Assembly (NCBI GenBank): GCA_029378245.1
Contig: JARKIF010000150.1
Coordinates: forward strand, 1 to 64,000
DNA from: Roridomyces roridus
Taxonomy: Eukaryota > Basidiomycota > Agaricomycetes > Agaricales > Mycenaceae
DNA length: 64,000 nucleotides
Direction: 5' to 3'
Shown: positions 13,728-26,047 of the stretch, piece by piece
Layout: each line of letters begins with the position of its first letter
Position numbering within the stretch: the first letter of the stretch is position 1
Notes under the pieces: generated by a model
What the model was told of the DNA's origin: nothing
Databases searched by the model: none
The model's input: the letters and a program-made list of their open reading frames with translations, nothing else
Program-made: the position numbers and the translations under genes

Positions 13728-16700
13728 TTATACAGTAACAATGCCGAGCGAAATGACAGAGCCGTGCCGAGAAAGTGAAAAGAGTTTGCCAGGACCAGGG
13801 CCCGTGCCGCCGCCCTCTGAAGCCGCTTGATCGAGGGGAAGAAGCGGGGTGGTCGGCTCGGGCTCGGGCTCGGGGGTGATAGTCCGTTCAGGCATCTCTT
13901 TGATAGAGATTTGGCGGGACCCGCGTCGTGGAGGTGGCAGCGAGGCAATCTCGAGTGGCGGTTCCATAGGGAGCGTGGGGAGTGGACGCAGAACGGGCGT
14001 CGAGATGGGAGTCATCTGCAGGAAGCTGGGGTCGTTCTGCGTATGAGGTTGCACAATCTTCTCGCCCAGCTGGGTTGGAAGGTTTCCGAGGGCGGTGGCA
14101 AACGAAGTGGAAGGCGTCGCTGTGGTCGGTGTCGTGGGCGTCGACGTGGACAGGAAGCTCGCGAGGGGGCGAGCGGTGGGAGAGCTGGGCAGACCATCCA
14201 TGCTAATCCGCCGCGCAGAGGGATTCGAAAATTCGTACATCGGAGGAGGGTCAGAGGGGTGAGGTGCAGGTGGCGCGCTGAGCATGCGTAGCCGTTGCTT
14301 CGCCCGCAGAGAAGATGTTGGCTCGGAGGGAGTTGGCGGCAAGGGACCACGGGGGGGAGGGTGCACAGGACCTGCGCCATTCATGCTCACGCGGCCGTTA
14401 CTGGCCTTGAGAACATGACGGCTTTCGACCACGGGCTCATCAGGACGTGGTGGCAACAAGCCGGCGGGTGGCGGTTTCGGTGCCTTGAGCGAGAGTCTCA
14501 GAGCGCGGAAAGATTTATTGCCAGTGGCTGTGACCGTGGGAGGAGAGGACACGCTCTCCCGGAATGATGTTCGCCCATTTGGGCTTCCACCATCAGCCGG
14601 CGCAGGCGGCAGGGCGCTTGTTGGTGCTGGCCGTGGAGGCGGCGGCACGGAAGTACGAACACGGGATCCCGTTCCACCACTCGATGCTGATGCAACGCTG
14701 GTCCCTCCGATGGAAACACTCCCAACACTGATGGCCGACGCACGCTTCGTTCCCCCGCGACCCCAACCCGTTGCAGGTGATTTGCCTTGAGTTCCAGGCC
14801 CATTTGCCGACGGAGGTGCCGACAGCTCATGCAAACTGGAGCCAAAGGAACGTCCACTGGAGCGGCTCGGCGCACGCTCACGCATTTCCCGTTCGGGTTG
14901 CGCGGCATAAGGATGCGGGATTGTCCTGGTCGATGCCGGTGGCGGGTTTTCGGGCGGTGTGAATCGTCGTGGGAGCGTCGACCAACGACGAGAAGTGGCC
15001 CCTCCAGCACCAGTTGTCCCACTCGTCCCGACACTAGAGGCACGTGAACGCGTGCTGACGCTGCGCTGGCTGAGGTGATCCTCTCTCGTAGCCACAACCT
15101 CCTCCACCCCTTCAGGTGCGCCATATTCCGACCTTCGTTTGGACACGGAGGGCGGCACGCCAAAACTTCCGGCCGTCCCAGCACTTCCGTTGGCATGAGG
15201 ATGGGCGTAGAAAAAGCTGCCGGTGGTACTCGGGCTTCCACCGTGCCCATTTGTGCTCCCCGCGTAGGCATTTCCCATGACATCACCCTCCTCGTCCTCC
15301 TCCCGTGTACTGACGGACTCCATGTGGCCGTGGGCAGAAACAGATCCAACAGGAGGCGCACTCCCTGCAGTCCATCGCTTGCGAGCTCGTGGTGGAGGCT
15401 GCAACGATGTGAGTGTCAATGCGCCAAGCGTGCGTCGCTTGCCGCTCGTGGGCTCCGACGCTGAATGCACATGACCGTTCCCGTTCGCGGTTATATCAAC
15501 ACTGGCTCCCCGCTCTGCCTGCCGTACAATTCTCCGCTCTAGGTCCAAAGCCCCATTCGCCTCCGGGGTGCTGCTTACAGGCGCCCCACCCCCAACAGGC
15601 AACGTCGCCTTTGCACGGGTTGTTTGGCCCGAACCGCCGGCAAGGATGCTGCCCATGCGAGCAAAAGATCCGCTCCGTTGTCCCTCTTCTTTATTGCGCC
15701 CTGATGCGGACAGGGCTCGTACAAGACTTGTGGGCCGGGGCGAAGACGACATGGAAACGCTTCTCGGAGGGGAAAGGCTTCGCACAGATGTGCTGAAGCT
15801 CCGTCCAGAGGTCACAGAAGCGGCGGAGGAGGAGCGTGGGCGGCCATCGGGTTTCAGACCAGAACCTGAAAAGAGCCCTTTGAGTGCGGCAACAGCAGAG
15901 ACCGAAGCCGTCTGTCCGTGCTGTGTTTTAGGTTGCGGTGTGGTAGCGGCTGAACGAATTGACATGGAGATGGAGCGGGCAGACGAAGACGGTGCGAGGG
16001 ATGTAGTGGGGGAACTGGGCGTTCTTGGACGACGAGTTTCGCGATGTGATGTAGCAGGTCGCTGATCCTGCGGCGACAGGGTAGGAGAAGGAGAGATGGC
16101 AATTGGTGAGGCGGTGGGTGGGGAGGACGGAGAGGATTTCGACGCGGCGTGCATGCTACGCATGGTGAGCATCACGTCCATGTCGCCACGGGGCTCCTGA
16201 GGAGAACCTGTGGACGGAAGCGGGGCCAAGCCGGCGCGTTGAGATCTATGTGACTTGAGAAATATATTGACGGAGAGGGAACAAGGAACGGACCTCTGTT
16301 CCAATATGGCATTCTTGATAGCAGAAATCCAACGCTGGGCCTCGGTGGAATTGGGAAAGTGAATGAGCCACACCGTACGGCCAGCGTCATCGGTGGTGTT
16401 CCACTCTTTGCGGCGTGCACCAACGTCGTCGCCGCCAACCTTGACTATCTGAGCGCGGTGGTCGAGTGGCGCGATAGTCGCAGAATCGGCGACGAATACA
16501 ACACTGTCAGGTCCTATTGCGAGCCTCTCGAGTTCCTGGTCGTCTTTAGAGGAGCCCTTGAATAAGTGTAGATGGGATTGTTGTGACGGGTGGCCTGCGG
16601 AGAGAAGGATATGTCGGGTCTTCCACGGCTTTGTTAGTGCAAAGAGACGCAGGGAGTGGTGAGGGTAGTGTTTCGGGAGTGTCGCGGCGAGTAACGGATT

Positions 16701-17027
16701 GAGCACCGCAGTCGTTGTTGCGGGGAACGCGGGAATTGCAGGTGGAGGGACATTGGGCTCGACAGCGTCCTCCTGGACTGTTTCCTCGACAGCATCCTCG
16801 GTAAGTGGTCCCAGTCCGATGCTTTGAGCAGCTGCATCCCGAAGTCGTTGGCGTTCCTCGAGCTCAAAGTCTGGGGGAGGGGCAGAAATATCAATGACAT
16901 TGGGTAGAGAGAACTCTATGTGTGGTGGGTCCACTGGCTGACGCAGGGAGGGCCTTCGCCGGGAAAAGCGAAGACTGGCGAGGGCGTTGCCTGCGTCGAC
17001 GAGCAGACTGCTTCTGCGCTCGCCCAT
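13728..17027 (-). CDS. PH-domain protein with long disordered Ser/Pro-rich tail
   Basis: Opens MGERRSSLLVDAGNALASL. Residues about 110-255 look like a pleckstrin-homology domain: a KPWKTRHILLSAG strand, LHLFKGSSKDDQELERL, and the terminal helix with invariant Trp (EAQRWISAIKNAIL). The remaining roughly 800 residues are Ser/Pro/Thr-rich with no recognised domain. It probably binds membranes or partners through the PH domain; function unknown. A 48-nt GT-AG intron (16246-16293), a multiple of three and open, probably interrupts the frame right after the PH domain. The segment at 15866-15917 recurs as an intron in the neighbouring beta-tubulin gene. Confidence 0.85.
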   Translation of the reverse strand: MGERRSSLLVDAGNALASLRFSRRRPSLRQPVDPPHIEFSLPNVIDISAPPPDFELEERQRLRDAAAQSIGLGPLTEDAVEETVQEDAVEPNVPPPAIPAFPATTTAVLNPLLAATLPKHYPHHSLRLFALTKPWKTRHILLSAGHPSQQSHLHLFKGSSKDDQELERLAIGPDSVVFVADSATIAPLDHRAQIVKVGGDDVGARRKEWNTTDDAGRTVWLIHFPNSTEAQRWISAIKNAILEQRSVPCSLSVNIFLKSHRSQRAGLAPLPSTGSPQEPRGDMDVMLTMRSMHAASKSSPSSPPTASPIAISPSPTLSPQDQRPATSHRETRRPRTPSSPTTSLAPSSSARSISMSIRSAATTPQPKTQHGQTASVSAVAALKGLFSGSGLKPDGRPRSSSAASVTSGRSFSTSVRSLSPPRSVSMSSSPRPTSLVRALSASGRNKEEGQRSGSFARMGSILAGGSGQTTRAKATLPVGGGAPVSSTPEANGALDLERRIVRQAERGASVDITANGNGHVHSASEPTSGKRRTLGALTLTSLQPPPRARKRWTAGSAPPVGSVSAHGHMESVSTREEDEEGDVMGNAYAGSTNGHGGSPSTTGSFFYAHPHANGSAGTAGSFGVPPSVSKRRSEYGAPEGVEEVVATREDHLSQRSVSTRSRASSVGTSGTTGAGGATSRRWSTLPRRFTPPENPPPASTRTIPHPYAAQPEREMRERAPSRSSGRSFGSSLHELSAPPSANGPGTQGKSPATGWGRGGTKRASAISVGSVSIGGTSVASASSGGTGSRVRTSVPPPPRPAPTSALPPAPADGGSPNGRTSFRESVSSPPTVTATGNKSFRALRLSLKAPKPPPAGLLPPRPDEPVVESRHVLKASNGRVSMNGAGPVHPPPRGPLPPTPSEPTSSLRAKQRLRMLSAPPAPHPSDPPPMYEFSNPSARRISMDGLPSSPTARPLASFLSTSTPTTPTTATPSTSFATALGNLPTQLGEKIVQPHTQNDPSFLQMTPISTPVLRPLPTLPMEPPLEIASLPPPRRGSRQISIKEMPERTITPEPEPEPTTPLLPLDQAASEGGGTGPGPGKLFSLSRHGSVISLGIVTV

Positions 17028-17516
17028 GACGGGAGAGGAGACGGCTCAAAATTTCATTTAGTAAGTAGGCATCTCAGGCACGGCGTTGACAGCCGGACCC
17101 GTGGCTCGGCAATTATCGAGGCCGTCGATCTCTTCCTTTCAATTTACCCAATCCCATATTGCGACCCCTGCTGCTACCCCTGCTACTTACCTTTCCTCTG
17201 CCCATGACTGGCCAGCAGCTTTCTAATTCTACATCTCTAATCAGCGCGCGCGGGCGTTGCACCATGCTCTATCTTCGAAAAATGATTACATGTAACCGCC
17301 GGGATATCCGACGTCCCGGCTGCAGTCAGATTGGATTCCCGAGTCTTTAGGCGCTCGCTGGTGCTTGCTGGTACTCGAGAGTTGTCTCTATGTAGTTGCC
17401 CTCGAGGAAGTTGGCTTATGTAGACGCAAGTCCTCGAGATCAGGATGACATGCTCACGCGGCACCAGATTTACCTCCGCTGTGATATCTGATATGATACA
17501 AATTGAATACAATGTC
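17028..17516. other. Spacer: PH-gene promoter and beta-tubulin 3' flank
   Basis: Roughly 490 bp with no supported gene or repeat. Both neighbours are on the minus strand, so it should hold the PH-domain gene promoter and the tubulin 3' UTR. Confidence 0.45.
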
Positions 17517-19231
<1,715 letters not shown>

Positions 19232-19607
19232 GGTGGACTTCGGTCGGGGAGTTCAAGAGAGAGGAGAGAGAGGGTTCGTGTACCAAAAACCCAAACATGC
19301 CACCCAAATTTTATGACGGTAGGATGACTCGTCCGGCGAGGCCCGGAGGCGAGACGGAGCCGTTCGGTTTCTCTTCTAGTTTGGAAAAAATAAAATTGGA
19401 ACTTTTGACTCGGTCCAACGACGCCATGAGACCTGTGAGAATGGCGCGTTCAGAGGCCTGATGAATGTGGAAGGATTCCGAGAAGGCAACGATCGTCGAT
19501 TTGTCCAAGATTTGTCGAACAAACAACGCGTCGCGTCTCTCTCTAGTACGTGATCTGAACAACCGTCTTCAGAGGCTGCATCGAGCCTATCGCGTCCATC
19601 GTCCACC
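19232..19607. promoter_or_regulatory. Divergent promoter region of beta-tubulin and SAP-domain gene
   Basis: 376 bp between divergent starts. No ORF is supported. No specific motif was recognised beyond its position. Confidence 0.45.
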
Positions 19608-22315
19608 ATGTCGACGGAACCAGAGCTCAAGAAACTGACTGTACCTCAACTCAAAGCTCTCTGCAAAGAGAGAAATATAACAGGTTGGTTTACCTCTCCC
19701 AATCCACGGCTTCCAACCCGTATACAGGGTACTCGAAACTCGGCAAGGAGGCTCTGATATGCAAACTGCTGGGAATAGCGCCTCCCGCTCCAGCCGACCC
19801 CAATACAGCCAACGAATCTACTAAGCCGCCTGCCAAGAAGAAAAAGAAAGTCGTAGCCAGTGTCCCTTCAGATTCTGCCACTGCCCCAAACAGTGCCCCA
19901 TCTTCAGAGCCTTCCACTCTGACCGCCGTCGTTGGCGAGTCCTCCGCCCCATCTGCGATTCTTCCCGTTGCATCCGCTTCTGAACCAGAGATTCAGAAAG
20001 ATGTTCCGACGACGGAAACATCTTCTGCCACACTGACCCTGCCCACAACTGACATTCCGTCGACCAGTTCCGCACCGACGCCAGGATCTTCCGTTGCCGC
20101 TATTGGCAAAGAAACGGCAGCGAAACCCAAAAAACGAAAGAATCCACCCTCCTCCGAGCCTGTCGCAATCCCTCAGGATGCTTCGTCAGAGGCGAGTGTC
20201 GCTGTTGCGCCGAAGAAGAAAAAGAAAAAGGTCGCTGATACAGAGACGGATGGAAACGGAACCACTCCTGCTCCCAAGAAGAAAAAGAAGAAAGCTGTTG
20301 TTGATGATAACAATTCAGCATCCGTTCCCGAAGCCAGTACCCAGGCTGCCTCCAATTCGTCTTCATCGACGACCTCCACTAACGCTACCAAACGACCCCT
20401 TAGTGCTGTGACGCCTGCCTCCGTAGATGCAGATGCACAGCCCTCCAAAAAGCAGAAACTAGCGACCTCCGCACCGAAACCGCGTCCAGCCACGACGGAT
20501 CATACTGACCGTCCATCGGCTGACGCTGGTACCATCCCTTCCACGACGTCCTCCGCTCCAGCGGTTACTGAGCGGCCTCCCAATATCGCAGCGCCCACTG
20601 CCATGGCCCCACCACCTGCCAAGAAACAGAAAGTCGCTGTATCGAAACTTCCTACCACTTCCAAATTCGTGCTTCCTGTGAAAGCACCAGCTCCAGTGGC
20701 GTCTCCCGTCGCACCCCCTATTGTTCCTCCCAAAGAAAAGTCTGCCCAACCTCCCGCGATACTCCCCAAAGTGTCACAGAAGCGGTTCAAACCTCTCATG
20801 GTGGTTGGGAAAGCATCTGCACCTAGCCAAGCGACACCTGTTCCCGTCGTCCCTGCGACACCTCAGCCATTGTATCACCTAGAATTTCCTCCTGCTCCGA
20901 CCCCAGCATCATTGTCCACTATCACTCTTCCGCCCCCTATCTCCCAACGAAAGCGGGCAGTCCCTCGATTCGCCTTGTTGTTGAGCCAGGTTCCTGGTGC
21001 GGACCTTGGAAACTGCCTTCTGGTATCCCGCATGTTTCGCTACGCTGGTGAGCTCCTACATCGTATTCACAATCATCTATGAACCAATTTCAGTTTATTT
21101 GTCGGCGAGCCACCGACTGAATCAAACGTTCGCAGGCAAGAGGCTGTCGGCGGTTCTCGCGGGTCTGGACGCCAAGCAAATTAGCATGATCAATATGTGG
21201 CCGTATCTCAAACAGAGGCAACATGAGCGCTCCACCCGAAAAGCCCAGTATCATGCTTCCTTCTTGAGTCGTGTCTTTCCGTCGAGCACCATCTCCGAGC
21301 ATCTTTGGGGGTCGCCAGACCACGAGCGACAGATTGTCATTGTTCTCAGGTTAGTGTTTCGAGTTCTTTGCGCACTGAAACTGACCAACGAGTAGGTTCC
21401 TTCTTACGCGGTTGTTCTTCCAGATTTCCGTCGGCGGAAGCAAAGAAGGCAAGAGTTGGATCGAGGGGCAAGTAGTTGACGCGCAACAGCTAGTCCAAGA
21501 TGAGATCTGGGCAATCACCGTCCGTCACACTGCGGGCGCATTGGAATCCTTCTACGTACTCGAGGCGACATGCGAGCCGTTGGCGACTTTGACGGATCCT
21601 CAGCAGGCTACGCTGCCAGTGCGTACGGACTGGTCAGCTTATATCGCCCATCGGAGTCGTGGAGTGCAAGAATCTACCCCTCCGTGCCGCCTACTAGATC
21701 ATTTGAGTTGGACGAACCACGAGGAATACCTGAGCGGCATCAGCCGGCTTTGGCTCAAACGTATCGAGGGTGAAGGTGAAATTGGAACTGCGAAGCGGAT
21801 TGTAGCAGAACGGTATATTCTTGCTTGTATTGTTGGGAACAGGCAAGTTTTCCAGCTTGGCATTGGAATGAGGAACACTCATTGCTCTGAAGTGTCTCGG
21901 GGCGATGGATGTCTGCGACAGCGATGGCACAAGAATTTGCTGGCCTTGACGCGGGTGTGCCTGGCCACACGGGAACTACGAACCCGAAAGTGAATCTGTT
22001 TCTCCCAAAGTAAGGTCCCCTCATCCTTGGTGGCTCATTGCTGAACTCTTCTCAGACACCATCACGTCGAGGGTGTCTACTTTACGGCCTCTAATAAAGC
22101 ACCACTGCATTCGGCACTCGCGGTCTTGCAAACACCGGATCGTGAATATTACATTTTAAGGGATAATGGGATGCAGGTATACTCTAATGTGCTGTTAAAG
22201 CAACCAAACCTCTCTTAACCAATCTATTTAGGTGGGCTGCGAGGAGGATGGAGGAGTTGCCGAGGTCTGGATGGGAATGATTGGGTGTAGCAAGTTTGGT
22301 GTTGCTTTGTATTGA
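19608..22315 (+). CDS. SAP-domain nuclear protein, Lys/Ala/Pro-rich
   Basis: Residues 8-45 (LTVPQLKALCKERNITGYSK, KEALICKLL) form a SAP DNA/RNA-binding motif split by a 47-nt intron. A long disordered middle has repeated Lys runs (PAKKKKKV, APKKKKKK, PSKKQKL) that look like nuclear localisation signals. The C-terminal 250 residues are ordered (SWIEGQVVDAQQLVQDEIWAITVRH; EYYILRDNGMQ), but I do not recognise the domain. One intron (21843-21892) begins GC (AACAG then GCAAGT); GC-AG splicing gives GNSVSGRWMSATAMAQEF in frame. The stop TGA overlaps the ATG of the next gene. Confidence 0.75.
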
Positions 22316-23457
22316 TGGGCGTGATGGAAGAAATCTTATACCCGCCTATGACAATCCTGGATGGCTCCGAGCAAGACCCGAATCTCACCAAACTCTGGGC
22401 ACTTATAACAGAACTAAGCGAACAGCTCAACCACAATCGCGACGTTTCGGCGGGCATCTACCAGCAGGCGGGTGGCATCAAGGTTCAAGATCCTTCTTGC
22501 CCTTGTTCGGATGATTGACTGGGCTTTCAGACACAGGCGGTTCATTCCCAGACAGGGTTCGTCCTCCGACGGTTCAACCTCGACAAGTCTAAAGGTTTGT
22601 GGCGCGTCGCGGGAGATTATCCGTGCTAAGTGGGTGAACAGAAGTCTACGATGCCGAGCTGGAACGGATGAACGGGACGATGATAATGGAAAATATCGCG
22701 CTGCAGCATGACAATAAGCAGCTGAATACGTTGATAAGAGAGTACGAGCAGACGCTCGAGACGTTAATGAGTGCGTGCCCCGCAAACCTCCTTTTCTATC
22801 TGTTCTTAACTTTTTCCGTGCAGATACCTTCCGGAACCGTGCTGTGCGTTATATTGGAGTTGATTTGCCCGGACTCAACGCGACTACACACAGAAAGACG
22901 TACAAGAACGCGAACTGGCCCTTTCTCGGGAATACGAAGCGCTCCTCCTCGCACGGCAGGAAGAATGCGATACACACGACCTCGGCTCCAGTACGATCGT
23001 CTACGAGTCTCTACGCCGGATGGCATATGGCCTGCGACAGCTTCTGCGTGCACAGGGTGGGGAACCATCAGAGCCCGAGCCTCTGCCTGAGCCCGAACCT
23101 GAAGCAGAACCAGCCCCCCTTGGTGTAGAAGACCGCGAACCATGGACAACGCTGGCTGCGCGCGAACCGTGGACGGCATCCTCTGTAACTGGTGCGGACC
23201 ATGCCATGGAACGTGAGATTGAGCTCGCGAGGCTGGAGGCGGAGAATCAGGAGTTGAGGCAGCTGTTGGGAATCGCGCCGCCACCACCACCACCACGCGG
23301 GAATGGGAACGGCGAGGAGATGGAGCATGTCGCGGCGTATGGGCGCAGACCTTTTGAGCCGCCTTTGGCTTTATCAGCGTTTGGTGTGCCGCGAAGGCAG
23401 GTTGGGATTAGCCAACCTGTAAACTCTCAGAGGAGACTGAGAAGAGAACCTCTTTAG
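22315..23457 (+). CDS. SIKE/FGFR1OP2 family coiled-coil protein (SCI1-like STRIPAK subunit)
   Basis: Matches the SIKE/FGFR1OP2 family, whose fungal member (Sordaria SCI1) belongs to the striatin (STRIPAK) complex. Conserved parts are ILDGSEQDPNLTKLWALI, QTGFVLRRFNLDKSKE, VYDAELERMNGTMIMEN and LIREYEQTLETLM joined to NTFRNRA by a 20-nt exon, then ERELALSREYEALLLARQEE. A C-terminal extension has Glu-Pro repeats and a second coiled coil (AMEREIELARLEAENQELRQLL). The first ATG overlaps the upstream stop as TGATG. ATG 22324 and MTILDG further in are alternative starts. Confidence 0.82.
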
Positions 23458-23520
23458 GACCGCCTTACATTTCGGATTTCGCTGTATTCTCAATGCATTT
23501 GGATTTCTTGTACAATATAC

Positions 23521-24643
23521 TCAAGCTGTTCCAAGCGCCTTGGCCAGTGCCGCAGCCGCGTCCGACACCATTTTTGCCCCGATCTTGAGAACACTGCAAA
23601 GATATCAATATCGAATCGAGACGGAGAACCGCAACATACCCTGTAAAACGATTAGCACACAAGATACGCGCTCTTGACCGATTTTTACTCACCATCCATG
23701 GCCATGATTGGATGCGGAGCACCTTTGTACACCTCGATCTCCGTCTCGACTCCGAGGGCCGCCAACTTCTTACCATACACTATACCCTCTTCACGCAAGA
23801 TGTCCGCTTCACAGACGGCAATCCACGTCTTGGGGACCTTGGCAAGGAGCTCTTCGGGCGCAAAGGCCGGCGAAGCATCCCACTTGGTGTAATCCTCCTT
23901 GTTTGGGAGATAGTTGTCGCGGAACCAGAGCATGCGAGCTGGGCTGAGCCAGGGCGTCAAGGCGTTTTCGGCCCAGAGGTCGTCTGCAGTTGCGGTGTTG
24001 TCGGTTACGGGGACAATGAGAAGCTGGAATGCAAGGGGAATGGGAGGCGACGCTTCGGCGGCTTTGAGGGCTAGGATGGCTGCTAGGTTTCCTCCGCTGC
24101 GCAGAGGTGAGCGAGAGGATGGAGAGGAAACATCGGAGCATGCCTCGAGGAGCCCCCGACGGAGATGCGGGTCGTGTCGATATTGAGCTGAATTTTGCCG
24201 TTCTTCAGAACCCAGTCGAGCGACTCGATCGCGTCGTCCATTGCGGTGGGGTACTTGTGCTCTGGGGCCAAGCGGTAGTCCACCGAGAGCACGACGCATT
24301 TCGCGCGAACACACATGTTGGTTGCAAAGGCGTTTTCACTGCCAATATTGCCAAAAGTCCATCCGCCGCCGTGGAAGAAGATGAAGCAGGGCCACCCGTT
24401 GGCCGGGCTTTCGCCTGGTGGAGTGAACGCACGGAACTTTGTGTGTGTGAGGGATAGATCCTGCTGAGCACCGACGGGAAGTGGTGCTGAGCCGCCCGGG
24501 ACGGCAGGTGCGTCTCTGAGGGACGGAGACCAGGGGAGAGTATGGGGTGGGACGATCTGAGCAAGACTTTTGTTATGGAACTCGACGTATTCTGGGTCAA
24601 GGCGGGCAATCATGGATGGGTGGATGGGTTGAGCAGCAGCCAT
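23521..24643 (-). CDS. HSL-type alpha/beta-hydrolase (esterase/lipase)
   Basis: Carboxylester hydrolase of the hormone-sensitive-lipase group. It has the oxyanion motif FFHGGGWTFGN, VVLSVDYRLAPEHKYP, the nucleophile GSSSGGNLAA, the acid in AVCEADILREEG, and the His in GAPHPIMAMDG. No signal peptide, so probably cytosolic. The nucleophile motif forms only if intron 24097-24143 is spliced from a GC donor (CGAG then GCATGC). The C-terminus VLKIGAKMVSDAAAALAKALG is reached through two back-to-back introns around a 1-nt exon at 23640. Substrate unknown. It is divergent from the capping-enzyme gene. Confidence 0.85.
23640..23640 (-). other. Candidate 1-nt exon of the esterase gene
   Basis: Exon end GATG is followed by a 52-nt intron (23641-23692, GTGAGT...TTTTACAG with GCTAAT branch site). 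Then comes one G, then a 46-nt intron (23594-23639, GTATGT...TTTGCAG), then TGTTCTCAAG. Keeping the single G gives MAMDGVLKIG in frame; skipping it shifts the frame. A consensus base missing at the last acceptor is the alternative. Confidence 0.5.
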
Positions 24644-24804
24644 GGCGTTCTGGAGGAAGAGGCATGTTGTTTCAGCTTTAAATGGGGTCTTGATGAGGAG
24701 ATAACCGGTCCCGTCCGGGCCGCTTCAACGGCAATCAAAACGATCCCACCTTTGATCCAGACACCGCCACGCCCACCTCCTACCTACAAACTTTTCATTT
24801 CTTA
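24644..24804. promoter_or_regulatory. Divergent promoter, esterase and CET1
   Basis: 161 bp between divergent start codons. It must serve both genes. No specific factor site recognised. Confidence 0.45.
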
Positions 24805-25901
24805 ATGGCTGAACCCAGTCATAAGCGTCCCCGACAGTCTACCCCGGAACAAAATGGAACACCATTACCACCTCTTTCCCTTTCGATTCTGGGTGTCGAG
24901 CCGCTCGATGAATTCATAAAAGAAATCGCAGATTTCATCCATTACACCATTGTCAATCGCGCCCCAGATGTCCAGGGAAAGGTCGAAGTAGAAGCCAAGG
25001 TAGGGCTCCTGCGCGACAGACAGTCTGGCCAGCGCATAGTTCTCCCCATTCTTGTAGAATCCAGTGAGTTCACTCTTGATCTACTCTCTTTATCCTGACC
25101 CCGACGCGTCCTCTGGCTAGTCATTGCGCCGGACAGTATGGATCTTCGATTTGAATCCAACATGTCCGCCGTGAGTTTATCGCTCTGGTCCTTGCTCAGT
25201 TCTGTCGCCCATACGTGTCATGCAGCACCAACACAAGCACTTTAATACCCGCCTCAACGAGCTCAAAATGTCCTCTTCACAACCCTCCTTCCCCTCCACA
25301 CCCCTCGGATACAGCCATCTGCATCTCGTAGACTCGTTCTATCCCACCGACAATCCCCATGATAAGGAGAAAATACGGGTCACACGAGACGAAAAAACAG
25401 GCTCTGTTCTCGAGTGCATGCGGAAAATACGGCTAGGAGACCTCAACGTGTATAGCCCAAAACGCGGCGCTGACTGGCGCATCAGCGTGAACCTCGAAGT
25501 GCCTGGTTCGTACACTTCTCTCTACCGTCGTCTAGCTTTTTGATACCGTTCACAGTGAGCCACCCAGTCGGCACCCCAACGCATACGCGTAAAAAGGATC
25601 GGCTGAGCTATACACACGAAGAGTTCACCATCGATCTCACCCAGGTCACAGCATCCACGTCGCCCAATAGTCCAGTCCGTGCCAATCTCCCTGATTGCAA
25701 ATATACAACTAACAACATCTCCAGCCCGAGATATTGCACGAGCTGGAGATCGAGATAGCCCGTCCCACCCTCCTGCTCGCTACCGCAGCAACCCGGGGCG
25801 ACCCAAACGTCTCAGAGCTGGAGCGGAGTGCCTTTGACGAACTAATACGAGCCTTTGTCAACAACGCCCGTATATTAGTGCGCAATGCCATTGGTGAATG
25901 A
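24805..25901 (+). CDS. CET1: mRNA-capping RNA 5'-triphosphatase, beta subunit
   Basis: Removes the gamma phosphate of nascent mRNA as the first step of capping in the nucleus. This is the fungal metal-dependent tunnel enzyme (Cet1/Pct1). It has the metal-binding motif VEVEAKVG, the basic strand CMRKIRLGDLNVYSPK with DWRISVNLE, RKKDRLSYTHEEFTIDLTQV, and the final glutamate strand HELEIEI. A short N-terminus has a basic KRPRQ patch. Four short introns join in frame. The last exon ends RILVRNAIGE. Confidence 0.92.
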
Positions 25902-26047
25902 ATGTGTAAAATCGCGTCATTTTGGCGCCTGACCATAGATAACATACATCTCTAAATGTAGTCCAAGTCTAATTCCTTCTTGCTGCAGAGTCTATAAATT
26001 TAGAGCATAGAAATACACGATTACCCAGAGTGTATACAGTAAGTAGT
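25902..26047. other. Convergent spacer, CET1 and GT90 copy A
   Basis: 146 bp between convergent stops, AT-rich; shared 3' UTR space. Nothing else seen. Confidence 0.4.

Noticed and set aside
14498..16438. Several long alternative frames within the PH-domain gene
   Set aside because: They are shadows of a GC-rich, Ser/Pro-rich coding region; only the 1099-codon frame contains the PH domain.
13728..17027. Direct copying of the tubulin intron into the PH gene (reverse direction)
   Set aside because: Differences are mostly at third codon positions of the PH frame, which fits a coding origin, not an intron origin.
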